A DNA stretch of 64,000 bases from Phyllobacterium bourgognense (GCF_003337575.1 NZ_QPJM01000020.1:1-64000), one strand, 5' to 3'. Positions 16,453 to 25,121 are shown, counted from the first letter of the stretch. Translations and numbers: made by a program. The notes: generated by a model from the sequence alone, not told the origin.

Positions 16453-17712
16453 TTACTTGGCAGGCTTGTACCAGCTGTCGAGACCGTCCTGCAGCTTCTT
16501 GGCCGCAGCTTCCGGCGTGTCGGTGCCGTTGATGACATTGGCCGATTCAACCCAGGTTTCGTTCTCGAGGTTTGGCGTACCGCGCGACAGAATCTGGTAA
16601 GTCGAGCGGATGGTCGGCTTACATTTCTCGCGCCATGACACGAATTCCTGCGCGAGCGGATCCTGCATCTTCACCGGTGTTGAATTCAGGCTGAAGAAGC
16701 CTGGCAGCGCGTTGGCGTAGATCTCTGCAAATTCCGGCGAAGCAACCCAGTCCAGGAACTTCTTGGCTTCTTCTGCATGGCCGCTCTTGGCATTGAGGCC
16801 GACACCGATGTCGTTGTGGTCGGAAATATAGCAGGCGTCACCGGCATTCTTTACTGGAGGCGGGAATGCTCCCATCTTGAACTGGGCCTGTGTGTTGAAC
16901 AGACCGATTTCCCACGAACCGGCTGGATAAATCGCAGCACGTCCGAGAGTGAACAGGTTTTGGCTGTCCGGATAGGTCTGGGCTTCAAAACCATCGCCCA
17001 GATAGTCTTTCCACTTGAGAAGAACCTTGTAAGGCTCGACCCACTCCGGATCGGTCAGCTTTGCCTCGCCCTTGATAAGCTTGGCGCGGCCTTCCTCACC
17101 CTTCCAGTATGTTGGCCCGATGTTCTGGTAACCCATGGTCGCGGCTTCCCAGAGATCCTTTGTACCCATGGCCATCGGAATGTAGGTTCCATCAGCCTTG
17201 ATCTTGTCAAGCGCGGCGAAAAACTCCGCTTCCGTGGTAGGAATAGCAATACCAAGCTTGTCGAATGCATCCTTGTTGTAGATGAAGCCGTGAATAACCG
17301 AAGCCATTGGCACGCAGAACGTGTCCTTGCCATCGTCGGTCGTCCAGGCAGACTTTGCTACGTCCGAGAAGTTCTTCATCCCCGGAAGATCATTCAGGCT
17401 GGTCAGATTGCCGCGCTTGAACTGCTCCAGCGATTTGTCGAAAGGTCGGCAAGTAATGATGTCGCCGGCACTGCCGGCGTCGAAGCGCGCACCAAGCGCA
17501 GCATCATATTCCGTCGGAGGCGTCGGAGAGAACTTCACCTTGATGCCGGGATTCTTGGCTTCGAAAGCTGGAATGAGCTTTTCCTGCCAGACGGCCAGAT
17601 CGTCGGTACGCCAGCTCTCGATCGTCAGCGTGGTATCGGCGGCATGGGCATAACCGGCCGTAGCCAGAACGCTTGTCGCCATAAGCAATGTTTTTAAAGT
17701 CGTGCTTCCCAT
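16453..17712 (-). CDS. Sugar ABC transporter solute-binding protein (family 1)
   Basis: A 419-residue periplasmic binding protein. A Sec signal peptide runs to about residue 25 (LLMATSVLATAGYAHA, cleavage after AHA). The mature part starts with TLTIESWRTDDLAVWQEKLI, typical of CUT1 binding proteins, and two central cysteines occur (in DIITCRP and DTFCVP). The ATG at 17712 is preceded by AGGAGA; an in-frame GTG six codons earlier overlaps that site and is less likely. It follows murQ by 54 bp in the same direction, which points to an amino sugar, muropeptide sugar or chitooligosaccharide as ligand. The ligand is inferred from context only. Confidence 0.9.
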   Translation of the reverse strand: MGSTTLKTLLMATSVLATAGYAHAADTTLTIESWRTDDLAVWQEKLIPAFEAKNPGIKVKFSPTPPTEYDAALGARFDAGSAGDIITCRPFDKSLEQFKRGNLTSLNDLPGMKNFSDVAKSAWTTDDGKDTFCVPMASVIHGFIYNKDAFDKLGIAIPTTEAEFFAALDKIKADGTYIPMAMGTKDLWEAATMGYQNIGPTYWKGEEGRAKLIKGEAKLTDPEWVEPYKVLLKWKDYLGDGFEAQTYPDSQNLFTLGRAAIYPAGSWEIGLFNTQAQFKMGAFPPPVKNAGDACYISDHNDIGVGLNAKSGHAEEAKKFLDWVASPEFAEIYANALPGFFSLNSTPVKMQDPLAQEFVSWREKCKPTIRSTYQILSRGTPNLENETWVESANVINGTDTPEAAAKKLQDGLDSWYKPAK

Positions 17713-17766
17713 TTTAGTCTCCTGTTGCACCCTTTTGAGCAGTGCCGTTAATGAGAGCCCGGGTTC

Positions 17767-18678
17767 CTAGCGGGAACCATGACTCTCTTTGAGTTCCGAA
17801 AGCGCCGGGCGAAGCCTCTGTTGATTGCTTTCGAGAAGTTTTGATGCATTTGCAGCGCTCGTTGCCCCAGCGGCGAGCAGGATCGCTGACTTCACCGAGC
17901 CGCCGCTGGCCTCGAGCAGTTTTGCTGCGTCGCCCATATCACAAGCGCTGATCGCGGATACGATACGCGCTGCGCGCTCGCGCAGTTTGATATTGTCCGC
18001 GACGAGATTGACCATATACCCGTCATGCACGTGACCAAGACGGATGGCCATCAAAGTGGACAACAGATTGAGTGCGATTTTCTGCGCGGTGCCCGCCCCC
18101 ATTCGCGTTGAACCCGCCACCATTTCCGCCGGTGTTTCCAGCGCAATCGCTACGTCGGCCTTTTCAAACATCGGCACGTCGGGATTATTGGCAATCGATA
18201 TGATCTTGAGACCGCGTTTCTTCGCTTCGTCGATTGCGGCGAGTGCATAGGGCGTTGTGCCGCTAGCGGAAATCGCGATCAGGCAATCACCAGCCATCAA
18301 CCCTGCCGCCGCAATGTCGCTTGAGGCCTGGTTCACATCATCTTCGTAAGTGCCAGCCAACCGGCTAAGACTGGCGACACCGCCAGCAAGCAGAATGACG
18401 ACACGGTCGGGAGCAATGCCGTAAGTACCGGGTAATTCCAGCGCATCCGCCATGGCCATCAGCCCTGAACTGCCCGCGGCGGCGTAAGCGAGACGTCCAC
18501 CCGACGCGAGCGTGTCGGCAGCAAGCAGGGAGGCTTTTGCAATGGAATCCCTGGCGCGCGCAACCGAAGCGGCAGCTTCAAGCTGTGCTTCATGCAGCAA
18601 CCGCAAAACATCTTCTGGCGACTTCTCGTCCAGTCCCAATGCGTTCTTGTTGCGCTGCTCGGTGCGGGTTAGTGCCAC
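17767..18678 (-). CDS. murQ: N-acetylmuramic acid 6-phosphate etherase
   Basis: A 303-residue SIS-domain lyase that removes D-lactate from N-acetylmuramate 6-phosphate, giving N-acetylglucosamine 6-phosphate. AYAAAGSSGLMAMADALELP is the sugar-phosphate loop. Glu81 and Glu112 are 31 residues apart, the same spacing as the two catalytic glutamates of E. coli MurQ (83 and 114). ISASGTTPYA and STRMGAGTAQKIALN are the other SIS signatures. It is first in the leftward arm and divergent from the kinase gene, whose product should supply its substrate. Direct-repeat operator half-sites lie 25-42 bp upstream. Confidence 0.93.
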   Translation of the reverse strand: MALTRTEQRNKNALGLDEKSPEDVLRLLHEAQLEAAASVARARDSIAKASLLAADTLASGGRLAYAAAGSSGLMAMADALELPGTYGIAPDRVVILLAGGVASLSRLAGTYEDDVNQASSDIAAAGLMAGDCLIAISASGTTPYALAAIDEAKKRGLKIISIANNPDVPMFEKADVAIALETPAEMVAGSTRMGAGTAQKIALNLLSTLMAIRLGHVHDGYMVNLVADNIKLRERAARIVSAISACDMGDAAKLLEASGGSVKSAILLAAGATSAANASKLLESNQQRLRPALSELKESHGSR

Positions 18679-18702
18679 TGCTCACTCCTCGTTCTCATAA
18701 TT

Positions 18703-18720
18703 AATGCCAAAAAAATACCA
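18703..18720 (-). promoter_or_regulatory. Direct-repeat operator in front of murQ
   Basis: Read on the minus strand, TGGTATT (18720-18714) is followed exactly 11 bp later by TGGCATT (18709-18703). The same 11-bp periodic TGGTATT pair occurs in front of the divergent kinase gene. The adjacent gene at 20030 encodes a GntR/UTRA repressor, the obvious candidate to bind here. Binding is inferred. Confidence 0.6.
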
Positions 18721-18834
18721 CTTGTCCAGCAATTCCTTAAAAAATTTGCACGACGATTTGGGGCAATGGATTTTTATTCAATAATTTCAACGAGATTTAG
18801 AAAAACCCGACGAGACACAAATTAACGCTTGGCT

Positions 18835-18854
18835 ATTGGTATTTTATTGGTATT
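18835..18854 (+). promoter_or_regulatory. Direct-repeat operator in front of the kinase operon
   Basis: ATTGGTATT occurs at 18835-18843 and again at 18846-18854, an exact 11-bp period (about one helical turn), 18 bp before the kinase start. With the site at 18703-18720 it frames the divergent promoter region. It is probably bound by the GntR-family regulator of this locus, with an amino-sugar phosphate as the likely inducer. Confidence 0.65.
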
Positions 18855-18872
18855 CTGAATGCTGGAGGACGA

Positions 18873-19787
18873 TTGAACGTGACTTATCTCCTTGGAATTG
18901 ATGGTGGCGGCACAGGTTGCAGGGCGGCATTGGCTGATCTCAGCGGCAATGTTCTAGGCACTGGCAAGAGTGGTTCGGCCAATATCATGACCGACATGAA
19001 TACAGCACGTCTGAACATTCTCGATGCAACTGAAGCAGCATTCAAAAAGGCTGGAATCGACGCTGGCCAGAGCAAAACGGTCTTCGCGGTCCTGGGCCTC
19101 GCCGGCGCCAATGTCGGCGGCAATGGCGCAAAGCTGGAGGCTATGCTGCCGTTTCAAAAATCGCTTGTTTATTCAGATGGCGTGATCGCGCTCCAGGGTG
19201 CACTTGGCGATCATGATGGCACTGTGGTGATCCTCGGCACTGGTTCCGCCTATGTTACGCGGCTCGGCAATGACATTCGTTTTGCCGGCGGCTGGGGCTT
19301 CAAGGTCAGCGATCTCGGCGGGGGTGCGAGGCTTGGCCGGGACCTGCTCGAAGAAACATTGCTCGCCTATGACAAGTTTCATATGAGCTCGCCAATGACA
19401 GCGGCAGTTATGGAACGGTTCGGAGGCAATCCGCATCGGATAGTCCAATTCGCCCATTCGGCGACACCAAGTGATTTCGGCACGTTCGCGCCAACTGTCT
19501 TCGAGTATGCGTCGAAAGATGACGCTGTCGCCGTTGCTCTTTTGGACAAGACCATTGGCCAAATCGAGGAAGGGCTCGACGCCATCATGTCTCCAGTCCC
19601 GGTGCGTCTTTCCCTATTGGGCGGTCTTGGTGCTTTTTATGGTCCGCGCCTTTCACCTCGCTATCGGGCAATACTGCAAGCACCGTTGAATGACGCTCTG
19701 ACAGGCGCAGTCCAGCTGGCAGCACGCAATTTCGCTTCGTCATCGGTGGAGGCGAGAGCCCTTTCCGGCCATATTGACCTATTCTGA
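18873..19787 (+). CDS. BadF/BcrA-family N-acetylhexosamine kinase (MurK/NagK-like)
   Basis: A 304-residue ASKHA-fold sugar kinase. YLLGIDGGGTGCRAAL is phosphate motif 1, VLGLAGANVGG and ILGTGSAYVTRLG are later nucleotide motifs, and GGWGFKVSDLGGGARLGRD is characteristic of N-acetylglucosamine kinases. Known relatives phosphorylate GlcNAc, and MurK of Clostridium also phosphorylates MurNAc; beside murQ that dual role makes sense. The start is TTG (18873) or GTG (18879); GGAGG at 18864-18868 is 4 or 10 nt away, so this is unresolved. The last eleven codons lie inside the left arm of an inverted-repeat element, so the C-terminus may be element-derived. Confidence 0.85.
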   Translation: MNVTYLLGIDGGGTGCRAALADLSGNVLGTGKSGSANIMTDMNTARLNILDATEAAFKKAGIDAGQSKTVFAVLGLAGANVGGNGAKLEAMLPFQKSLVYSDGVIALQGALGDHDGTVVILGTGSAYVTRLGNDIRFAGGWGFKVSDLGGGARLGRDLLEETLLAYDKFHMSSPMTAAVMERFGGNPHRIVQFAHSATPSDFGTFAPTVFEYASKDDAVAVALLDKTIGQIEEGLDAIMSPVPVRLSLLGGLGAFYGPRLSPRYRAILQAPLNDALTGAVQLAARNFASSSVEARALSGHIDLF

Positions 19788-20025
19788 CGGAGGCATGTTG
19801 TGACAAGAACAAGCAAAGACAGGAAGACCCGCACCCTTCGTGCGGGCGAGTGGCTTTGCACCGGGATTGGCGCAAGAGGGCCCGTCCCTTCGGGTTTCCA
19901 GCTGGCGGCCAACCACTTTGTCAGGCGGCTTCGTCCGATGAACCACATCGACCTTGCCACCTTCCGCGTGGATTGTCTCGCCAGCCGAGAAACAGAATAC
20001 GGCCAATATGGCCGGAAAGGGCTCT
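19755..20025. repeat. 271-bp inverted-repeat element overlapping the kinase 3' end
   Basis: The left arm 19755-19776 (AGAGCCC-TTTCCGG-CCATATTG) is a perfect 22-bp reverse complement of 20004-20025. Another ten bases inside match at eight positions. The interior holds a 7-bp hairpin, CCCGCAC (19828-19834) with GTGCGGG (19840-19846), and no convincing gene. The left arm encodes the kinase C-terminus and the right arm ends 4 bp before the GntR start codon. No transposase is present and no clear target duplication is seen, so it resembles a MITE-like or mosaic intergenic element. It shares its outer AGAGCCC/GGGCTCT with 11539-11682. Confidence 0.7.
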
Positions 20026-20029
20026 AGTC

Positions 20030-20818
20030 ATGGGTGACGGTCTGATCGATATTCTGCCTTCACTCAACGAAAGTTCTGCTGTCGGTGGTCCGCTCTACGT
20101 GAAATTGCAGCGGTTGATCGAAAACGCCGTTCGTGAAGGAAAACTTCTACCTGGAGACGCATTGCCGCCAGAACGAGAGCTTGCTGCAATGGCGGAGATC
20201 TCGCGTGTAACTGTTCGCAAAGCCGTCCAGGGTCTCGTCAATGATGGCCTTCTTGTCCAGAGGCATGGTTCAGGCACATTTGTTGCACCGCGTTCCGCAC
20301 GCGTCGAGCAATCCTTGTCGCACCTCACATCTTTTACTGAGGATATGGCGCGGCGCGGGATGATCGTCCGCTCGACATGGCTCGACCGCGGCGTCTATGC
20401 GCCTTCCCCCGAAGAAATGGTGACGCTCGGCCTGTCCTCCGGCGAAAAGGTGGCGCGGATCAGCCGATTACGCGTGGCCAATGACACGCCCATGGCAATC
20501 GAACGTGCTGCCCTGTCCATTCATGTGCTGCCAAATCCGGAACTCGTCACCTTATCGCTTTATGCGGTACTGGCGGAGAGCGGCAATCGTCCAGTCAGGG
20601 CAATACAGCGCATTTCTGCGGCCATTTTGAAAGAGAATGATGCTAAACTGCTCCAGGTTCCGGCGGGTTCCGCCAGCCTGAATATAGAGCGGATATCCTA
20701 CCTCGAATCGGGGAAGGTGATCGAGTTTACCCGATCGATCTACCGTGCCGACGCCTATGAATTTGTCGCCGAACTCAAACTCGGCGAGTCTTCAGAAATT
20801 TCAGGAGCAGTGCTGTGA
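20030..20818 (+). CDS. GntR-family regulator with UTRA domain (amino-sugar regulator)
   Basis: A 262-residue transcription factor of the HutC/NagR subfamily. The winged helix-turn-helix spans about residues 20-88: GDALPPERELAAMAEISRVT, then VRKAVQGLVNDGLLVQRHGSGTFV. A C-terminal UTRA ligand-binding domain follows (about 108-250; ISRLRVANDTPMAIERA is typical). NagR-type members bind glucosamine 6-phosphate or GlcNAc 6-phosphate. Likely targets are the TGGTATT repeats at 18703-18720 and 18835-18854. Its stop overlaps the next start as GTGA, so it is cotranslated with the genes it should regulate. Confidence 0.88.
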   Translation: MGDGLIDILPSLNESSAVGGPLYVKLQRLIENAVREGKLLPGDALPPERELAAMAEISRVTVRKAVQGLVNDGLLVQRHGSGTFVAPRSARVEQSLSHLTSFTEDMARRGMIVRSTWLDRGVYAPSPEEMVTLGLSSGEKVARISRLRVANDTPMAIERAALSIHVLPNPELVTLSLYAVLAESGNRPVRAIQRISAAILKENDAKLLQVPAGSASLNIERISYLESGKVIEFTRSIYRADAYEFVAELKLGESSEISGAVL

Positions 20819-21846
20819 ATACCAAAACGACCCTCATGCGGGAAGAAATACGCTCCATTCCCGATGTGACAGCAAAGTTCCTTGATGCCTCCCGCGACAC
20901 GCTTGCTGCCGCCGGCGCGAAGTTGCGCGAGAAAAACCCGCCCTTCCTTGCGTCGATCGCCCGGGGCTCGTCGGATCATGTCAGTGCCTTCCTGAAATAT
21001 TCGAGCGAACTCACCGCCGGTATTCCCGTTGCTTCGCTTGGGCCCTCTGTCGCCTCGATCTATGGCGTGAAGCTCAAACTTGGCTCTGCTGCGACCCTAT
21101 CCATCTCGCAGTCTGGCAAGAGTCCTGACATCGTCAGCATGACAAACGCAGCCCGTGAAAGCGGCGCACTGACCATCGCCATCACCAACGTCATCGAGTC
21201 TGACCTTGCGCGTGCCAGCGACTTTGCCATCGATATCCTTGCAGGACCAGAGCGCAGCGTCGCCGCCACTAAGTCTTTCGTCAGCTCGGCGGTTGCCGGT
21301 CTCGCGCTGATCGGACATTGGACCGAAGACAGCAAGTTGCTCGCCGCAATCGATGATCTTCCAGCCGCGCTCGCCAAGGCCGTCGCTTGTGACTGGTCAG
21401 CCTTCGCAGGCGCCGTGACTGACGAAAACTCGCTGTTCGTTCTTGGACGCGGACCATCTCTGGCAATCGCCAACGAAATGGCGCTGAAATTCAAGGAAAC
21501 AAGTGCGGTTCATGCCGAAGCCTTCAGTGCCGCAGAAGTCATGCACGGACCGAAAGCCATTGTCGGCGAAGGCTTCCCGATTCTCGTGCTCGCCGCGCGC
21601 GATGCAGCCGAAGATTCCCTCGTGGACGCCGCCAATCGCCTGGCCGACCAGGGCGCTGCGGTGTTCCTCACATCGTCCAAATCGTCTAAAGCGACAGCCC
21701 TGCCCTTCGTGGCCACATCGCACCCGCTGACTGATCCACTGGCACTGCTTGTCTCCTTTTATGCTTTCGTAGAAGGCTTTGCCCGCAGCCGTGGATTGAA
21801 CCCGGATGAACCGCCGCACTTACGAAAAGTGACTGAAACCCTATGA
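20815..21846 (+). CDS. SIS-domain glucosamine-6-phosphate deaminase (NagB-II/AgaS-like)
   Basis: A 343-residue protein with two SIS domains, equivalent to the isomerase half of GlmS without the glutaminase domain. ASIARGSSDHV and LSISQSGKSPDIV bind the sugar phosphate in the first domain. FVLGRGPSLAIANEMALKFK and HAEAFSAAEVMHGP are the second-domain and C-terminal catalytic signatures. NagB-II proteins of this build convert glucosamine 6-phosphate to fructose 6-phosphate and ammonia, replacing classical NagB. The start is GTG at 20815 with AGGAG upstream, overlapping the regulator stop. It is coupled to nagA by ATGA. Confidence 0.88.
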   Translation: MNTKTTLMREEIRSIPDVTAKFLDASRDTLAAAGAKLREKNPPFLASIARGSSDHVSAFLKYSSELTAGIPVASLGPSVASIYGVKLKLGSAATLSISQSGKSPDIVSMTNAARESGALTIAITNVIESDLARASDFAIDILAGPERSVAATKSFVSSAVAGLALIGHWTEDSKLLAAIDDLPAALAKAVACDWSAFAGAVTDENSLFVLGRGPSLAIANEMALKFKETSAVHAEAFSAAEVMHGPKAIVGEGFPILVLAARDAAEDSLVDAANRLADQGAAVFLTSSKSSKATALPFVATSHPLTDPLALLVSFYAFVEGFARSRGLNPDEPPHLRKVTETL

Positions 21847-23003
21847 GCACTATCTATGCCCTCACCGGCGCCGAGATTTTCGACGGCGAAACCTGGCACA
21901 CCGATTCAGGTCTGGTTGTTGATGGCGATGTGATCAAGAGTATCACGCCGTTGTCGAACTTGCCCGATGACATTCGGCGGGTCGAATTGAAGGGCGGTAA
22001 GCTTGTACCGGGCTTCATTGATATACAGGTCAATGGGGGTGGTGGCGTCCTCCTCAACGACGGCCCAAGCATCGAGGCAATCCGCACCATATGTGATGCG
22101 CATTTCGCCTTCGGCACGACCGCCCTGCTGCCCACGTTGATCACCGATACGCCGGAAATAACCGCGGCTGCTATCGCTGCGGGCAAGGCCGCGGCACAAG
22201 AGAAAGTGGCTGGATTTATCGGCTTGCATCTCGAGGGTCCGCATTTGTCTTTGACACACAAGGGAACGCACGACCCGAAGCTGATCCGTCCGATGGACGA
22301 CGCTGACCTCCTTGCCATCATCGAAGCAGTGCAGGAATTGTCGGTTCTGCTCACCACAGTCGCACCGGAAACGGTATCGGCCGAAAAGATCCGGGCGATG
22401 GTCGATGCCGGAGTGATCGTCAGCCTCGGCCATAGCGGCGCATCCTATGAAGTAGCGCTAGCAGCCAAGGATGCGGGTGCAACCATGGTAACACACCTGT
22501 TCAATGCGATGAGCCAGCTTGGCCACCGCAGCCCCGGCATGGTCGGCGCGGTGCTTGAATCAGGTGAACTGTCCGCGGGGCTGATCGCCGACGGTTTTCA
22601 TGTCGACAAAGCCTCGATGGCGATCGCGCTGCGTGCCAAGCAGGGTCCGGCGAAGATATTTCTCGTTACCGACGCGATGTCCACGATAGGCACCGATATT
22701 ACATCGTTCACGCTGAACGGACGCAAGATCACACGCGCCGGTGGACGTTTGACACTGGACGACGGGACACTGGCGGGTGCTGATCTCGATATGATCTCGG
22801 CCGTTCGTTTCGTGCATCGCGAACTCGGTCTGTCTCTCGACGAGGCACTACGCATGGCATCGCTCTACCCGGCCCAAAGTATTCGTATCGATCACCACTA
22901 TGGACGCCTCGCGCCGGGCTACATCGCCAATATCGTGCATCTCGACGAGAAGCTCGATGTCAATCATGTCTGGATCGGTGGCGGCTCGCACTACGCACGT
23001 TGA
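21843..23003 (+). CDS. nagA: N-acetylglucosamine-6-phosphate deacetylase
   Basis: A 386-residue metal-dependent amidohydrolase producing glucosamine 6-phosphate and acetate. The order is: beta-sandwich start, GFIDIQVNGGGG (in place of the D-x-H-x-H of other amidohydrolases, as in NagA), HLEGPHLS with the metal-binding Glu, SLGHSGA, HLFNAMSQLGHRSPG, FLVTDAM with the catalytic Asp, and the C-terminal PAQSIRID and GRLAPGYIANIVHLDE. It overlaps the upstream gene as ATGA. It joins the MurQ route to the NagB-II step. Confidence 0.95.
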   Translation: MSTIYALTGAEIFDGETWHTDSGLVVDGDVIKSITPLSNLPDDIRRVELKGGKLVPGFIDIQVNGGGGVLLNDGPSIEAIRTICDAHFAFGTTALLPTLITDTPEITAAAIAAGKAAAQEKVAGFIGLHLEGPHLSLTHKGTHDPKLIRPMDDADLLAIIEAVQELSVLLTTVAPETVSAEKIRAMVDAGVIVSLGHSGASYEVALAAKDAGATMVTHLFNAMSQLGHRSPGMVGAVLESGELSAGLIADGFHVDKASMAIALRAKQGPAKIFLVTDAMSTIGTDITSFTLNGRKITRAGGRLTLDDGTLAGADLDMISAVRFVHRELGLSLDEALRMASLYPAQSIRIDHHYGRLAPGYIANIVHLDEKLDVNHVWIGGGSHYAR

Positions 23004-23055
23004 CGGAACAGTTCGACTGGTCATACTAGAGCCTTCACCTTACTGGAGAACCGGG

Positions 23056-23655
23056 ATGGCCAAGGACGCGCTGATCGTCGTCGATGTGCAGAATGACTTC
23101 TGTCCTGGGGGGGCTTTAGGAGTCGATGGCGGGCACGAGATCGTCCCGATCATCAACAAGCTCATGCAGCGTTTCGATCGCGTCGTCCTCACCCAGGACT
23201 GGCACACACCCGGGCACTCAAGTTTTGCATCGTCGCATCCCGGCAAGGCGCCGTTCGAAACAGTCATGATGCCCTATGGCGAGCAGGTGCTCTGGCCCGA
23301 TCATTGTATCCAGGGATCTTCAGGTGCGGAGTTTCATCCGGATCTGGTATGGACAAAAGCCGAGTTGGTGATCCGCAAGGGTTTTCATCCGCATATCGAC
23401 AGTTATTCGACTTTCTACGAAAACGATCGCAAGACCCCTACCGGACTTGCCGGCTATTTGCGCGAGCGCGGCATCACCAATGTGACCTTTGCAGGTCTTG
23501 CGACTGACTATTGCGTCGCATATTCCGCGCTCGACGCTATCGCGCACGGCTTTACTGCCGAAGTACTGCTTGATGCCTGTCGCGGGATCGATCTTGGCGG
23601 TTCACTTGCTGCCATGACCGCAAAGATGCGTAAGGCCGGTGTTGTGCTCGTTTAA
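23056..23655 (+). CDS. pncA: Nicotinamidase
   Basis: A 199-residue cysteine amidase converting nicotinamide to nicotinate for NAD salvage. The triad is visible: Asp10 (VVDVQNDF), Lys108 (VIRKGF) and Cys153 (ATDYCVAY). Asp48, His50 and His54 in TQDWHTPGH form the metal site. LWPDHCIQGSSGAEFHP is also typical. It follows nagA by 52 bp in the same direction, with GGAGAACCGGG before the ATG, and is probably the last gene of the arm. Why NAD salvage sits with amino-sugar catabolism is unclear; the pairing may be incidental. Confidence 0.93.
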   Translation: MAKDALIVVDVQNDFCPGGALGVDGGHEIVPIINKLMQRFDRVVLTQDWHTPGHSSFASSHPGKAPFETVMMPYGEQVLWPDHCIQGSSGAEFHPDLVWTKAELVIRKGFHPHIDSYSTFYENDRKTPTGLAGYLRERGITNVTFAGLATDYCVAYSALDAIAHGFTAEVLLDACRGIDLGGSLAAMTAKMRKAGVVLV

Positions 23656-23719
23656 CGGGCCCCCTCAAAATGAACAGCTGAGCATTTTTTCCACAGCCTT
23701 GAACCAAGGTATGAGCTTC

Positions 23720-23748
23720 CAGTCACAAAACTGTTGTTTCCCTGTCAC
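23720..23748 (+). promoter_or_regulatory. Three-unit Pho box upstream of ugpB
   Basis: CAGTCAC (23720-23726), CTGTTGT (23731-23737) and CTGTCAC (23742-23748) recur with an exact 11-bp period. This matches the known PhoB-binding pattern of CTGTCAT-like heptamers separated by 4 AT-rich bases. It lies 62-91 bp before the ugpB start. PhoB control of ugp genes under phosphate limitation is established in enterobacteria and rhizobia. Confidence 0.75.
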
Positions 23749-23810
23749 ATAATGGCGATACTGCCCTCAAGCGCACTTCAGATGACGCCTTACGTGTATG
23801 GGAGATTCAC

Positions 23811-25121
23811 ATGACTTTTCGCGGCACTTCACTGAGCCTTGCTCTCGGCATTGTCCTCGCCTCCTCCACCTCGTCTTTCGCCGTCACCGAGATCAGCTGG
23901 TGGCATGCGATGACCGGCGCCAACAACGAGGTCGTCAACACGCTTTCCAAGGAATTCAACGAAAGCCAAAGCGACTACAAGGTGGTCCCTGTGTTCAAGG
24001 GCACATATCCCGAAACGCTGAATGCCGGCATTGCCGCCTTCCGCGCCAAGCAGGCGCCGGACATCATTCAGGTGTTTGATGCGGGCACCGGCGTGATGAT
24101 GGCTGCCGAGGGCGCTATCAAGCCGGTCGCAGACATTCTTTCGATGGGCGGCGCCAAGTTTGACAAGAGCCTCTATTTGCCTGGAATTGTCGCCTATTAT
24201 TCCAAGCCTGACGGCACGATGCTGTCCTTCCCGTATAACAGCTCCTCGCCGATCCTTTACTACAACAAGGACATCTTCAAGAAGGCTGGACTCGACGAAA
24301 ACAAGCCACCCAAGACGTGGCCGGAAGTCTGGGACGCTGCGAAGAAGATCAAGACAAGCGGCGCAGCCAAATGCGGATATACCTCGGCCTGGCTGACCTG
24401 GATTCACACCGAAAACTTCGCCGCCTGGAACAACCTGCCTTGGGGTTCGAATGAAAACGGTATCGGCGGCGTCGATGTCGAGCTGAAGATCAATGCGCCA
24501 ATCTATGTCAAGCATTTCCAGGAACTCGCCGATCTCGCAAAGGATGGTACTTTCCGTTACGGAGGTCGTACTTCCGAAGCCAAACCGCTCTTCCTTTCCG
24601 GCGAATGCGGCATCTACAACGATTCATCGGGCGGGCTCGGTGACGTGATCAAATCGGGCATGAACTACGGAACAGGTCCGTTGCCCTATGACCCTGAGGC
24701 CAAGGATGCCCCACAGAACACGATCCCCGGCGGCGCCAGCCTCTGGGTTTTTGCGGGCAAGAGCGAAGAGCAGTACAAGGGCGTCGCAGCCTTCTTCAAC
24801 TTCCTCTCCAAGACCGAAATTCAGGCGCGCCTGCATCAGGTGTCGGGCTATTTGCCGGTAACGTTGGCCGCCTATGAGGAAACCAAGAAGTCCGGCTTCT
24901 ACGACAAGAATCCCGGTCGCGAAACGCCGATCCAGCAGATGATGGGCAAGGCACCGACTGAGAATTCAAAGGGTGTCCGCCTCGTCAACCTGCCGCAGGT
25001 TCGCGACATCCAAAACGAAGAGTTCGAAAATATGCTTTCGGGTAAACAGACTGCCCAGCAGGCTCTGGATAATGCCGTCAAGCGTGGTAACGCTGCGATA
25101 AAGCAGGCAATCGGCCAGTAA
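23811..25121 (+). CDS. ugpB: sn-glycerol-3-phosphate ABC transporter binding protein
   Basis: A 436-residue periplasmic protein with a signal peptide to about residue 24 (SSTSSFA). The mature protein starts [18 protein letters not shown], aligning with E. coli UgpB (the WWHAM/FWHSM start). [23 protein letters not shown] is the diagnostic UgpB segment, and [15 protein letters not shown] and [17 protein letters not shown] match too. It binds glycerol 3-phosphate and glycerophosphodiesters. First gene of ugpBAEC, behind a Pho box. A strong hairpin follows before ugpA. Confidence 0.93.
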   Translation: MTFRGTSLSLALGIVLASSTSSFAVTEISWWHAMTGANNEVVNTLSKEFNESQSDYKVVPVFKGTYPETLNAGIAAFRAKQAPDIIQVFDAGTGVMMAAEGAIKPVADILSMGGAKFDKSLYLPGIVAYYSKPDGTMLSFPYNSSSPILYYNKDIFKKAGLDENKPPKTWPEVWDAAKKIKTSGAAKCGYTSAWLTWIHTENFAAWNNLPWGSNENGIGGVDVELKINAPIYVKHFQELADLAKDGTFRYGGRTSEAKPLFLSGECGIYNDSSGGLGDVIKSGMNYGTGPLPYDPEAKDAPQNTIPGGASLWVFAGKSEEQYKGVAAFFNFLSKTEIQARLHQVSGYLPVTLAAYEETKKSGFYDKNPGRETPIQQMMGKAPTENSKGVRLVNLPQVRDIQNEEFENMLSGKQTAQQALDNAVKRGNAAIKQAIGQ

